Shown here: positions 24,577 to 33,808 of the stretch, piece by piece | Layout of the letters: the number at the start of each line of letters is the position of its first letter | Numbering within the stretch: the first letter of the stretch is position 1 | Assembly (NCBI GenBank): GCA_900498135.1 | Contig: LR026961.1 | Span: forward strand, 3,835,101-3,899,100 | Length of the DNA: 64,000 nt | Direction: 5' to 3' | Source: an uncultured Desulfatiglans sp. | Lineage (GTDB): Bacteria > Desulfobacterota > DSM-4660 > Desulfatiglandales > Desulfatiglandaceae | Position numbers and translations under genes: made by a program | Notes under the pieces: model-generated | The model's database searches: none | What the model was told of the DNA's origin: nothing | Seen by the model: only the letters and a program-made list of their open reading frames with translations

Positions 24577-26271
24577 CTAGTTCATCGATTTTCGTCGTTT
24601 CAGGAAGGATTTATCGCGTTTTTTATAAGCAATCCCCAGTTTTTTCATTCTGCTTCTGAGGGTATTAGCATTGACACCGAGAACTTCGGCAGCCCCTCCA
24701 GGACCATGTATTTTCCCGCCTGTCATTTCAAGGATATTTTCAATGTGACTTTTTATTTTATCATCCAAACCAATGGGCACTGAGTTTTTTTTGGGTTTAT
24801 GTAATAAAATATTTTGTTTGTTGACATATAGATCAGCTGCATCATCTTTATCAACATCTACGTTTATAAGATTATTATTCAATAGTACTAATGTTTTTAA
24901 TTCTGCAGACTTATTATTACTTATTATGGAATTAAATTCTAAAGGTTCACCTCTGCTTAGAATAATGGAGCGTTCAATTAAATTTTCAAGTTCACGAACA
25001 TTTCCAGGCCAATCATAGGCCAGAAGGGTTTCCATGGCGCCGGGTCTGACCAATGGGATATTTGCCATTTTCAAAGTATACGCCTTACGTTTAACAAAAT
25101 ACCGCACAAGTGCAGGGATATCCCCCTTGCGATCTCTCAAAGGGGGAATACTGACAGGGAAGACATTTAAACGATACCACAGGTCAGCTCGAAATTGATT
25201 CGCCCTGACGTGATGTAAAAGGTCGTTCTGGCAGGCTGCTATAATTCTGGTATTCACCGGAATCACTGCACTCCCTCCGACTCGTTCCAGTTCCTGGGTT
25301 TGAAGAACCCTCAGCAACCTGACCTGAACGTGCAAAGGCATATCACCGATCTCGTCAAGGAAGAGGGTGCCCTGGTCCGCGCGCTCAAAAAGCCCTTTCT
25401 TCGAAGAAACAGCCCCAGTAAAAGCGCCTTTCTCGTGCCCGAAAAGCACGCTGTCAAGAACACCCTCCGGCAGGGCGCCGCAGTTCACCTTTATAAAAGG
25501 GCCATTTTTCCTCGGTGAATGCCTGTGAATGGCATTCGCGATCACTTCCTTGCCAGTTCCTGTTTCACCCTGCAGCAATACCGGACTGTCCAAAGGTCCG
25601 ACCAGATGCACCATCTCCATAACCGCCCTCCATGGGGCGGAATCTCCGACAATGCTGTTTTCAGCCAATTCATTCAGTTTCTCGCGCAAGTAACGGTTTT
25701 CGCGAGCAAGCATGTTTTTCATCTCGATAATCTCTTCATGCCTGCGAATATTAGAAATAGCAATGGCAAAAGGGTCTTTGAGCTGTAAAAACAGATGAGC
25801 GTGCTCCTCAGTGTATCTATTCTTTCCAAAAGCATGTAAAGCGACTGCTCCAATATCTTGTTTGTCTATGATCAACGGTACAAGAAGAGTTGATGAAATA
25901 GGATCATTATAGAATGTGTGCCACAAATGAGCCACAGGATTATCACTTGTATCATTTATAAGCATAAATGGATATTCTCCAAAATTCAATAGTATATTCC
26001 TGTGCTCAGGAGGTATAGAAATGACATCATTAAGTCTTCTACCTCCGAAAACATCTACACGCGCTAAAGCGCGTAAGGCTGTGCAGTCCCACTCACGGTA
26101 TACAATAGACATGACATCGACAGGTAGAATTTTACCAATATAATCAAAGGACCGCTCGAGAGCTGTTTTTGGATCGAGAGTTCCGCATATGCGCAATGTC
26201 GCTTCTTTGTAAAAACGATCTGCACCTACGCGATTCAGCGGAGTGTCCAAAGAGGGTGTTTCGTCCATCAT
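24577..26271 (-). CDS. GAF-domain sigma54-dependent transcriptional activator
   Basis: 564 residues. An N-terminal GAF-like sensor (about 20-180) is followed by a short coiled coil. The AAA+ domain has Walker A GETGTGKE, GAFTGA loop GHEKGAFTGA and Walker B FLDEIGDM. An unusual Asn/Lys-rich linker (about 445-500) separates it from the Fis-type helix-turn-helix (GGAAEVLGVNANTLRSRM). The domain order is that of FhlA/NorR-type activators, which respond to a small molecule rather than phosphorylation. It is divergent from the FAD-oxidase cluster that carries a sigma54 promoter at 26737-26753, so it is the likely activator of that cluster. The gene is much richer in AT than most neighbours, especially the linker. 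Confidence 0.93.
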   Translation of the reverse strand: MMDETPSLDTPLNRVGADRFYKEATLRICGTLDPKTALERSFDYIGKILPVDVMSIVYREWDCTALRALARVDVFGGRRLNDVISIPPEHRNILLNFGEYPFMLINDTSDNPVAHLWHTFYNDPISSTLLVPLIIDKQDIGAVALHAFGKNRYTEEHAHLFLQLKDPFAIAISNIRRHEEIIEMKNMLARENRYLREKLNELAENSIVGDSAPWRAVMEMVHLVGPLDSPVLLQGETGTGKEVIANAIHRHSPRKNGPFIKVNCGALPEGVLDSVLFGHEKGAFTGAVSSKKGLFERADQGTLFLDEIGDMPLHVQVRLLRVLQTQELERVGGSAVIPVNTRIIAACQNDLLHHVRANQFRADLWYRLNVFPVSIPPLRDRKGDIPALVRYFVKRKAYTLKMANIPLVRPGAMETLLAYDWPGNVRELENLIERSIILSRGEPLEFNSIISNNKSAELKTLVLLNNNLINVDVDKDDAADLYVNKQNILLHKPKKNSVPIGLDDKIKSHIENILEMTGGKIHGPGGAAEVLGVNANTLRSRMKKLGIAYKKRDKSFLKRRKSMN

Positions 26272-26993
26272 ATAAACCTATTTAAATTAAAATAATTTGG
26301 ATTGATTAAGCAGACTTTGATGAGCCTGCGGAAGAGAATAGGCCTCCGCTCAATTCCTCTGCCAACGCATGAGGTTTTCACCTCCGATTTCTCAACCTTG
26401 CCATAGCGCGGTTGGCACCCTTGGTTTCTGGGTTTGATAATTACAGCGAAATATTACCATATGTAACAATTTGCTGCCAGACGAAAATGATCCTTTTCGC
26501 CTCTTCTCAATGCCGCCCAATCCTTTCACTTCTGCTCGACCGCAAAGATAGAATCCTAGTAATTCCAATTAATTAACCAACCTGTCCTTCGGGCTCGCAA
26601 ATGGATGCGCGCTCGAATGCAGTCTGCGCACGAGGCCCAACGCTAGACCATTTATTAAATAAAACAATTTAAATAGCGAAATATCACAATCCTAGGCAGC
26701 GAACATGTAAGATTCTGAAATGATTATTGAAAATGTTTGGCACATTTACTGCTTACTTATCCGGATAAGAGGAGCTTTGAAACTCCGGAACGGACCGTTC
26801 AAAGATGCTATGCCCCTTTGGCATGCAGGACCTAGAAAATCCCATTCTGATGGGAGGAGTCTCGCCGCATAGGGATGTTTTTTTGATGCGCCAATGGGGC
26901 GCATCCACTCCCGGATGCCCGATTCCCAAATGCGGAGGAGGGCGGAATTTTTATCGTGCATTTATAAATGAGATCACAGAAGGAGGGAACGTT
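26272..26993. other. AT-rich divergent control region of the oxidase cluster
   Basis: 722 nt between the GAF-sigma54 activator and the first oxidase gene, markedly AT-rich at 26430-26740. It contains the sigma54 promoter and two direct copies of AGCGAAATAT (26445-26454 and 26675-26684), candidate activator sites. The frame of the oxidase gene is open upstream to 26805, but that extension lacks a ribosome-binding site and lies over the promoter leader. Confidence 0.5.
26737..26753 (+). promoter_or_regulatory. Sigma54 (-24/-12) promoter
   Basis: TTGGCACATTTACTGCT matches the sigma54 consensus with the GG and GC dinucleotides at the required 12-nt spacing. It lies about 240 nt upstream of the first oxidase gene and opposite a sigma54 activator gene, a classic arrangement. 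Confidence 0.8.
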
Positions 26994-28457
26994 ATGCTGA
27001 ATGAGGGGTTGATCAAGATTGTGGGTGGCAACAACGTTCTGGATAGTCCCGATATCCTGAACGACTATTCCGGAGACATGAGTTTTGCCGCCCCAACGCG
27101 GCCCAGATGCTTGGTCAGACCCGGGAGCGCGAAGGAGGTCCAGGAGATCGTCAAATGGGCGAACGAGGAGAATGTCCCGCTCTTACCCATCAGTTCAGGT
27201 CCGCCCCACTTCCGGGGAGACACGGTCCCCCGCATCGGTGGAACGGTCCTGATGGACCTGACCAGAATGAAGAAGATCATCAGGGTTGACCAGCCGAACC
27301 GGGTGGCGATGGTGGAGCCCGGTGTCAGTTTTGACGAACTTCAGACTGAACTGGCGAAAGAGGGGCTGTCCGCCTATATGCCTTTGTGCCCCAGGAAATC
27401 GAAATCGGTCCTGACGAGTATCCTCGAGAGAGAACCCATCACGATGCCGGCGCATCATTGGGACTGCACCGATCCTTTCCTATGCGGCGAGATCATCTTC
27501 GGAACCGGGGATGTACTGCGCAGCGGCGAGGCTGCAGGACCGGACAGCACTGAAGAAAAATGGAAGATCGGCAATTACCAGATCACCCCGTTCGGGCTGT
27601 CGCAGTTTGATGAGAACAAGCTCGTCTCGGGCGCGCAGGGAACAATCGGCATCCTCACCTGGGCAACCATGAAATGCCGGATGGCATCCTCCTTCAGCAA
27701 GACATGCCTGGTGCCGTCAGAAAATATTGGGCAGCTGTTCGATCTGACCTACCCGCTTTTAAGAAGCAGGCAGTGTGATCATTGTTTCATCTTGAACGAT
27801 CTCAACCTTGCCAGTCTCTTGGCGAAAGATGCAGATGAGATCCGATCCTTGAGAGAAAGCCTCCCCGCCTGGGTGCTGGTGGTCAGTTTCGAGGGAAATG
27901 GGGAGTTGCCGGAAGACAAGGTTGCGTGGCAGGAAAGCGATTTTAGAGAAATGGCTCTCAGAGCAGGACAATTGAGACCGGTGACCAGCCTCTCCGGGCT
28001 GAATACCGAAGAACTGTCTGCGGTGCTCTCCAAGCCTTCGGATGAACCCTACTGGAAGCTGAGATACAAGGGCGGGTGCGGAGAAATCTTCTTCCTCACG
28101 ACCCTTGATAAGACGCCCGATTTCATTCAGGCCCTATCCGGTTTAGCCTCCGCGCGCAGGTATCCTTCAACGGATATGGGCGTCTATATCCAACCGGTTG
28201 TCCAGGGCACAAGCTGCCACTGCGAATTCGACCTGTTTTATGATCCGGCGAACCCATCCGAAACGGGAAAGGTGAAAGGCCTTCTTTCTGAAGGGGTCGC
28301 CCATCTGGCGGACATGGGTGCGTTTTTCTCCAGGCCTTATGGGACCTGGGCAAAGACGGTCTATGGCAGAGCCGCAGTAAGCTCTGCCATGCAAAAGCAA
28401 GTCAAGCAGATATTCGATCCGAACAATGTCCTGAATCCTGGGCAGCTTTGCTTCTAA
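26994..28457 (+). CDS. FAD-binding oxidoreductase (GlcD/GlcE-like, VAO superfamily)
   Basis: 487 residues. The start at 26994 follows AGAAGGAGGG. The FAD_binding_4 domain is visible in RCLVRPGSAKEVQEIVKWA (about 40-58), GGTVLMDLTRMKKI, AMVEPGVSFDELQ and LVSGAQGTIGILTWATMK. The C-terminal part ends with the family signature KQIFDPNNVLNPGQLCF. It is expected to oxidise a hydroxy group and pass electrons to the adjacent Fe-S protein, as in glycolate or lactate dehydrogenase complexes (GlcDEF). The classic GlcE would be shorter, so this is better seen as one of two full-size flavoprotein subunits. The substrate is unknown. It is the first gene of the sigma54-controlled cluster. Confidence 0.86.
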   Translation: MLNEGLIKIVGGNNVLDSPDILNDYSGDMSFAAPTRPRCLVRPGSAKEVQEIVKWANEENVPLLPISSGPPHFRGDTVPRIGGTVLMDLTRMKKIIRVDQPNRVAMVEPGVSFDELQTELAKEGLSAYMPLCPRKSKSVLTSILEREPITMPAHHWDCTDPFLCGEIIFGTGDVLRSGEAAGPDSTEEKWKIGNYQITPFGLSQFDENKLVSGAQGTIGILTWATMKCRMASSFSKTCLVPSENIGQLFDLTYPLLRSRQCDHCFILNDLNLASLLAKDADEIRSLRESLPAWVLVVSFEGNGELPEDKVAWQESDFREMALRAGQLRPVTSLSGLNTEELSAVLSKPSDEPYWKLRYKGGCGEIFFLTTLDKTPDFIQALSGLASARRYPSTDMGVYIQPVVQGTSCHCEFDLFYDPANPSETGKVKGLLSEGVAHLADMGAFFSRPYGTWAKTVYGRAAVSSAMQKQVKQIFDPNNVLNPGQLCF

Positions 28458-28481
28458 GAAGAGAAGGGAGGAGATTGAAAG

Positions 28482-29756
28482 ATGGAACTGAAAGATTTTG
28501 AACATGACATGCAAAGATGCTCCAGATGTTCATACTGTAAATGGATACCCTACGAAAACCAGCAGAATATGGATTTCATAAAGGGCTGCCCCTCAGCCGC
28601 CCGATACAACTTCCACGCTTATGCGGCGAGTGGCAAGTGGAACATGAGCTATTCTTTTCTGCAAGGCCGGATCGATTACTCCGATGCCTTCCAGGATGCG
28701 GTGTATCGGTGCCAGATGTGCGGCAGCTGTGATGTATCGTGCAAAGTGGTTCAAGATATCGAACCGCTCGAGCATATGCAGACGCTTCGTATGAAATTTG
28801 TCGAAGATGGGCAGATTTTGCCGGAGCATATGCTTTTCATCGATAATCTAAAAAAAGAAGACAACATGATGTTGGCCAAGAAGGCTGACAGGGGAAAGTG
28901 GGCTGAAGGTATCCGCGTCAAGAATCTCAATAAGGAGAAGGCTAAAGTGGCCTATCGCGCCGGATGCAGATATGCCTATGACGATGAATTGTGGCCTATA
29001 GTCCGCGGGGGGCTGCAGATTCTTCTCGATGCGGGCGTCGATGTGGGGATTTGGGGTGATGAGGAGGTGTGCTGCGGCGGCCGATCCTATCAGTGGGGAT
29101 ACGCCGGCGAGATCACGAAATATGCTGAACATACCATGGAGGCCCTGAAGGCCGCCGGGGTCGAAATACTGGTCAATCCCTGCTCGGATTGTTACCAGGC
29201 CTACAAAGTGCTCTACGACAAAATAGGCAAAAAACTGGATGTGGAGGTCCTTCATATCACCGAATACCTGCACCGTCTAATCAAAGACGGCACCATCCAG
29301 CTGACCAAAGAAGTGCCCATGACCGTCACCTATCATGACCCCTGCCATTTGGGAAGACTCGCGGAGCCGTGGGTCCATTGGAAAGGGAAAGAGGTCAAGG
29401 TCATGGGGCAGATGATCTGCCATGAACCACCCAAAAAATATCGACGGGGGGCCAACGGGGTCTACGACATTCCGAGGGAGATCCTGAAAAGCATCCCTGG
29501 TCTGAAACTGGTCGAGATGTACAGGATCAGGGAATCGGCGTGGTGCTGTGGCGCCGGTGGTGGGGTCAAGGAGGCCTATCCTGAATTTGCAACCTGGACC
29601 GCAGCCGAAAGGCTGAAGGAGGCCAGATCCGTGGGAGCCCGAGCGATGGCGACCGCGTGCGGCTGGTGCAAGCGGAATTTCATGGACGCGATGGAAGAGG
29701 GCGCGGACCGCATCGAAATCTATGACATCATAGAACTGATCCAAAAAGCTATGTAA
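28482..29756 (+). CDS. Fe-S protein with Cys-rich CCG domains (HdrD/GlcF-like)
   Basis: 424 residues, start set by GGGAGGAG upstream. The N-terminal part has Cys clusters CSRCSYCKWIP (about 11-21) and CQMCGSCDVSC (about 76-86) for [4Fe-4S] centres. Two Cys-rich domains follow: one with CCGGRSYQWG and NPCSDC, the other with CHLGR, CCGAGGGVKEAYPEF and ACGWCKRNF. This is the pattern of GlcF, HdrD and LutA proteins that carry electrons between flavoproteins and quinone, thiol or ETF acceptors. It sits between two FAD oxidases and probably forms a complex with them. Soluble; no heme or membrane anchor is visible. Confidence 0.88.
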   Translation: MELKDFEHDMQRCSRCSYCKWIPYENQQNMDFIKGCPSAARYNFHAYAASGKWNMSYSFLQGRIDYSDAFQDAVYRCQMCGSCDVSCKVVQDIEPLEHMQTLRMKFVEDGQILPEHMLFIDNLKKEDNMMLAKKADRGKWAEGIRVKNLNKEKAKVAYRAGCRYAYDDELWPIVRGGLQILLDAGVDVGIWGDEEVCCGGRSYQWGYAGEITKYAEHTMEALKAAGVEILVNPCSDCYQAYKVLYDKIGKKLDVEVLHITEYLHRLIKDGTIQLTKEVPMTVTYHDPCHLGRLAEPWVHWKGKEVKVMGQMICHEPPKKYRRGANGVYDIPREILKSIPGLKLVEMYRIRESAWCCGAGGGVKEAYPEFATWTAAERLKEARSVGARAMATACGWCKRNFMDAMEEGADRIEIYDIIELIQKAM

Positions 29757-29772
29757 AGGAGGGTAGATCGAG

Positions 29773-31374
29773 ATGGCGTTAACGGATATCGAATACATGG
29801 CCTTGGAGGATTGTGTCGGCCCTGAGAACATCACGCGTGAACCGGCTATCCTGGATACCTACAACCAGTGCTGGGGACATAAAGCCGTATTTGACCAGAA
29901 GTTTTCAACACGTCCGGCTGCTGTCGTCCTGCCGGGAAGCGCGGAGGAATGTCAGGCCGTCATTAAAGTGTGTAATAGGTACCATATTCGCTTCAAGCCC
30001 TTTTCTTCCGGATTTGAAATCATTTCTCTCGCCCTCGAAAACGAAAAGAGCATCCTGTTGGATCTCAAAAGGATGGATCGGATCATCGAGATAGACGTCA
30101 AAAACATGCACGCGGTAGTGGAACCCTACGTCAATATATACAGGCTGCAAAGAGAAGCCATAAATTATGGTTTGACGGTTGGATCTATCGGGGCAGGACC
30201 TAGCGCCGGGGTGATAGCCGGCTCCTGCTGCCACTTCGGTGCGGGGACCACGATGGTCAGCACGGGAGGCCTTGGCCGTAATGTCCTTGGCGTGGAATGG
30301 ATCCTGCCGACCGGAGAGATCTTTCTGACCGGTTCGGCGGAGACAGGTGCCGGCTGGTTTTCCGCCGATGGACCTGGGCCGAGTATGAGAGGGATTTTGC
30401 GGGGTCGCTCGGGTGCGAACGGCGGACATGGAATCATTTCGAAGGTGAGCGTGAAGCTTTACCCGTGGCACGGAAGTCCAGACCTGAAATTTGAGGCGGC
30501 GCCGGGGCTGCCGCCTTCGGCAAAGTGTTTGACGCAGGTCCCGGAAATGTACAAAACGTTCGTCATCCTGTTTCAAAGCCAGGATCAGATGTTCGAAGCG
30601 TTGAGCAGAATCGGGAGGGCGGAACTTGCCTCGGCGCTCATGGGCGCCCTCATGTTCCCGTATGGTGAAGGAAATGACGAACAGTGGCTGGCGATACAGG
30701 AGATGCGTGAAGCCGGCATGAACTTCACTGAAGTAGCCAGTAAAGGAGTGGCTCTGGTCATTGGCGCCGAGACAAAGCGGGGGCTCGAATATCGTGAGAA
30801 ATGTCTTCTGAAGATCGCCGAAGAAATGGGTGGCTATCCATTGCCCTTGCCCCCGTCCGAGCAGGCCCGGTTCTTTTCTGCAGCCACCTGGCACTTCGGT
30901 TTTGTTACTGCCGCATTCAGGCGCACGGGAGATTTCTTCGTGTCTCCCACCGGCGACGGCAGCCCCGACATGATGCTGAACCTGAGAAAGGAAGCAGAAC
31001 GGCTGCTTCAACCCTATATGGACAAAGGATTGCTTCAGCAGCTCGGCACCGCCGAGATGTTCCTTATCCCGAGCGAGCACAGCTCTGTCGGTTTTCATGA
31101 GGAAAATGTTTCATTCTATGATCCCTGGGATGACGATTCGCTTCAGGCCCTCCGAGAGGTCGCCCAGGCCTCAGAGGATCCGAACGGTGATTTCAGACGC
31201 TTCGGGGTGCCCCATCTTGGGGGAGGTCTTCAGGTTGAATTCAAGAGTCATGTCCATCAGAACTGGGGGCCTATCTATGACCATTATGACGTTTGGCTCA
31301 GGAAGATCAGGGATATGCTCGACCCCAACGATGTCGGGGACTGGTCTGGCTATATCCCAGCGATTTTTCCATAG
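29773..31374 (+). CDS. FAD-linked oxidase (GlcD-like, VAO superfamily)
   Basis: 533 residues, start set by AAAGGAGGG. The FAD_binding_4 domain is visible in RPAAVVLPGSAEECQAVIKV (about 47-66), LLDLKRMDRIIEID, AVVEPYVNIYRLQ, SIGAGPSAGVIAGSC and a GGLGRNVLGVEWILPTGE block. The C-terminal FAD-oxidase domain ends with IRDMLDPNDVGDWSGYIPAI. It lies 16 nt after the Fe-S protein gene. With its two upstream partners it probably forms a three-subunit dehydrogenase for an unidentified hydroxyacid or alcohol. It is a distant relative of the first oxidase rather than a recent duplicate. Confidence 0.87.
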   Translation: MALTDIEYMALEDCVGPENITREPAILDTYNQCWGHKAVFDQKFSTRPAAVVLPGSAEECQAVIKVCNRYHIRFKPFSSGFEIISLALENEKSILLDLKRMDRIIEIDVKNMHAVVEPYVNIYRLQREAINYGLTVGSIGAGPSAGVIAGSCCHFGAGTTMVSTGGLGRNVLGVEWILPTGEIFLTGSAETGAGWFSADGPGPSMRGILRGRSGANGGHGIISKVSVKLYPWHGSPDLKFEAAPGLPPSAKCLTQVPEMYKTFVILFQSQDQMFEALSRIGRAELASALMGALMFPYGEGNDEQWLAIQEMREAGMNFTEVASKGVALVIGAETKRGLEYREKCLLKIAEEMGGYPLPLPPSEQARFFSAATWHFGFVTAAFRRTGDFFVSPTGDGSPDMMLNLRKEAERLLQPYMDKGLLQQLGTAEMFLIPSEHSSVGFHEENVSFYDPWDDDSLQALREVAQASEDPNGDFRRFGVPHLGGGLQVEFKSHVHQNWGPIYDHYDVWLRKIRDMLDPNDVGDWSGYIPAIFP

Positions 31375-31815
31375 GCATTTCGCTGGCAACCGGGCATCGG
31401 AACGCGGGTAAACAGTAACTCCGATGCGCCAGTGAGCTTTTCATGAGGAAGAGGAGCGGCAGTTGGCTTCAGCGGTAATGTGCACGCACCGCTGGAGCCA
31501 CTCTGCGAATGCACGCTGCAATCGAAAGATGGCGACCATCTGCACTTCCAGCCCCTGATAGAGAACATACGGATTTTTTGTGGACATTGTGATTCCGATC
31601 ATTTCATCGGCTTGGAAGGAAATCCACGCGAATTCCGCGCCCCAAGATTCCGGAAATTTGAGAGCCGGATGAGCTCTGTACTATGCGGGAGGACATGCAA
31701 CAGAATCTGAAAGGACATTGGAGATGAGAAAATCAGTCAATATCAATAGGGCTTTCCATCGATTCGAATCAGGGGATAAGCCCGCCGCCTGCTCAATATT
31801 CAAAGGAGCCTAGCC
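31375..31815. other. Intergenic region inside the oxidase cluster
   Basis: 441 nt. A GTG-initiated 76-codon ORF at 31480-31710 contains FCGHC and CGRTC motifs but lacks a recognisable family and a good start signal, so I do not call it a gene. The region may separate two transcription units (oxidase genes versus etf genes); no sigma54 element was seen here. Confidence 0.35.
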
Positions 31816-32805
31816 ATGGGACAGGATCGGATTCTTGTTTTAATGGAGCATGAAAACGGCGGCTTGGCCCCCATTTCATTGAAGCTGCTGACGGTTGGAA
31901 AGGCGCTTGCGGAAGGCTGCAGCGGAGTCCTCTGCGGGTGTGTCATGGGGCGCGCGCCTGGTGACGTTTCGGAGGAAACAGCCCTTTACGTGGACGAGGT
32001 GTACACGCTCGATGACGCGAACCTCTCATCCTACCAGGCCGATCTTTATGCCTCGGCCTTGGAAACCCTGGTGAAGTCCGTCAAACCATCCGTCCTCCTG
32101 ATGAACCACAGTTACGAAAATGTGGAACTTGGGCCGAAGGTTGCTCACAGGTTCAACAGCGAATTCGTCCCCGATTGTGCGGAAGTGGAGTGGGGGGAAG
32201 AGGGCAGGCTCCTTTGCACCAAGCCGGTTTACGGCGGCCGCGCCATCGCTGTTATCGGAGTTCACGGCGTGCCTGGCGTGGCCACCATGAGGTGTATGAC
32301 ACAAGAACCTCTTCCCCGCCAAGGCGCGGAGGGGAGAATCATCCTATTCGATGTTGCGCTGGATTCCTCCCTCGCCCGGTCAGAGACCCTCTCCGTGGTG
32401 GAGGGGGAGAGCGTCAACCTCGGGGGGGCCGAAGTCATCGTCTCGGGAGGCAGAGGCATTGGTAGCGTGGAAGGGATCGAGCAGTTGCAGAAACTGATCC
32501 ATCTTCTGCACAAGCGCTTCGGGGCGGTGGAGCTTGGAGCGAGCCGTCCGCTCGTCGACAACGGCCTCCTCCCGCACGCTCGTCAGGTCGGCCAGACGGG
32601 GGAGCGGGTGAGTCCGCAGATCTACTTCGCGATCGGTATATCGGGTTCCACCCAGCATCTCTCGGGGATGATCGGGTCTCGAAAGATCGTGGCCATCAAC
32701 CAGAGCGATGAGGCCCCCATCTTCGGGGTTTCGGATTATGGGGTTGTCGGCCGGTATGAAGAGGTGCTTCCCGGGTTTATGCGGAAGCTGGAGGAGATGG
32801 TATGA
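31816..32805 (+). CDS. etfA: Electron transfer flavoprotein alpha subunit
   Basis: 329 residues; AAAGGAG precedes the start. The C-terminal FAD-binding signature is clear: ASRPLVDNGLLPHARQVGQT near residues 240-260, YFAIGISGSTQHLSGM and KIVAINQSDEAPIF. The N-terminal domain carries the subunit interface with EtfB. It accepts electrons from dehydrogenases and passes them to a quinone reductase or, in bifurcating forms, splits them. No extra ferredoxin domain is present. The gene overlaps etfB by 4 nt. Its position suggests it serves the oxidase trio or the Mo hydroxylase. Confidence 0.94.
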   Translation: MGQDRILVLMEHENGGLAPISLKLLTVGKALAEGCSGVLCGCVMGRAPGDVSEETALYVDEVYTLDDANLSSYQADLYASALETLVKSVKPSVLLMNHSYENVELGPKVAHRFNSEFVPDCAEVEWGEEGRLLCTKPVYGGRAIAVIGVHGVPGVATMRCMTQEPLPRQGAEGRIILFDVALDSSLARSETLSVVEGESVNLGGAEVIVSGGRGIGSVEGIEQLQKLIHLLHKRFGAVELGASRPLVDNGLLPHARQVGQTGERVSPQIYFAIGISGSTQHLSGMIGSRKIVAINQSDEAPIFGVSDYGVVGRYEEVLPGFMRKLEEMV

Positions 32806-33599
32806 AAACGCTCACGATCATTGTCTGTCTCAAGACGGTCTCCGATCCGGAGGGCCCCGTCTCGGCTTTCGAGGTTCAGCCGGAGGAAAAGCGCGTCCTG
32901 GCGAAAGGGATCCCACCGGTCATCAACCCCTATGACGAGAATGCGCTGGAGCTCGCCCTCCGGCTCAAGGATCGTTGGGGAGGCAGAATCGTCGCGATCA
33001 ATGCCTCCGGGAAAGCCGCTGCTGCGGTCCTGAAAAAGGCCCTGGCAGTGGGGGTGGATGACCTGATCCTGGTCGAGGACCCCGCCTTCGATGACTTGAC
33101 GAGCGAAGCCGCCGCCAGGGTGCTTTGCGCGGCGGTTGAAAAGGTAGGGGAATACGATCTGATTCTCACGGGCAGGCAGAGCGCCGACTGGGACTCCGCG
33201 CAGACGGGCCTTCTGCTGGCGGAGATGCTTGCCATCCCGGCGATCAACCTTGTGAAGGGCGCCGAGATCCTGGAAGGCCGGGTCGAGGCGGAAAAGCTCA
33301 GACGCATAGGGTTCGAAACGGTGCGCGCCTCTCTGCCGGCCCTCCTCACGGTGAGCAGCGAAGCGGGTGAGCTCCGGATGCCTTCCATCAAGGCGGTGCT
33401 CGAAGCCCGCAAGAAGCCCCTGACAAAGTGGACCGTGCAGGATCTCGTTTTAGATGTCAGCGCCCTCAGGACAAGAAACATCGTGTCGCTCTCAGCGCCT
33501 CCTTCGACTGCCAGACAGTGCGCTTTTATCGAAGGAGGGTCGGGGGAGGAGAAGGGGGAGAATCTTGCGCTGAGGCTTAGGCAGGACGGGCTGATATAA
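32802..33599 (+). CDS. etfB: Electron transfer flavoprotein beta subunit
   Basis: 265 residues, overlapping etfA by 4 nt (ATGA). Family features are IIVCLKTVSDPEG at the start, INPYDENALELALRLKD, a DLILTGRQSADWDSAQTG stretch in the nucleotide-binding fold, and a C-terminal recognition-loop-like region (MPSIKAVLEARKKPL, corresponding to the LPS-type motif). It partners EtfA. The C-terminal tail after residue 230 is divergent. Whether the pair is electron-bifurcating cannot be decided by eye. Confidence 0.93.
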   Translation: MKTLTIIVCLKTVSDPEGPVSAFEVQPEEKRVLAKGIPPVINPYDENALELALRLKDRWGGRIVAINASGKAAAAVLKKALAVGVDDLILVEDPAFDDLTSEAAARVLCAAVEKVGEYDLILTGRQSADWDSAQTGLLLAEMLAIPAINLVKGAEILEGRVEAEKLRRIGFETVRASLPALLTVSSEAGELRMPSIKAVLEARKKPLTKWTVQDLVLDVSALRTRNIVSLSAPPSTARQCAFIEGGSGEEKGENLALRLRQDGLI

Positions 33600-33687
33600 C
33601 GGACTGGGGTTGAACCATATCCCCAGTTCTTTGGGCGGGAGTTTGTGGATGGCTCAGCCAGTGTTTCTCTAAAGGAATGAGCCGGTG

Positions 33688-33733
33688 TCATTCCGGAAAT
33701 GATTTCCCGGTGCTACCCCGTTTCCAATCGCCA
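33688..33733 (+). repeat. Partial copy of the dispersed palindromic repeat (left end)
   Basis: TTCCGGAAATGATTTCCCGG and a nearby GTTTCCAATC match the left end of the repeat seen at 44.3-44.7, 53.0, 56.0 and 63.9 kb. The hairpin core is missing. It lies in the etfB-hydroxylase spacer. Confidence 0.55.
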
Positions 33734-33808
33734 TCCATCTCTTGTAACCGGATTGCTTGTTTGAACTCTCGCTTCGAGTTTTTCACGATTTATAGAAAGG
33801 CGGTGCCA

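Noticed and set aside
26405..26435. Second sigma54 promoter (TTGGCAC near 26412)
   Set aside because: The -24 half looks good, but no GC dinucleotide occurs at the required 12-nt spacing.
26805..26993. N-terminal extension of the first FAD oxidase
   Set aside because: It covers the promoter leader and has no ribosome-binding site; GGAGGG before 26994 marks the true start.
28482..29756. Additional selenoprotein in the oxidase cluster
   Set aside because: The CCG-domain and FAD proteins have normal Cys motifs and no in-frame UGA at conserved positions.
33677..33808. N-terminal extension of the Mo hydroxylase
   Set aside because: The extra 44 codons lie over a repeat fragment and lack family similarity; ATG 33809 has a ribosome-binding site and gives the normal domain start.
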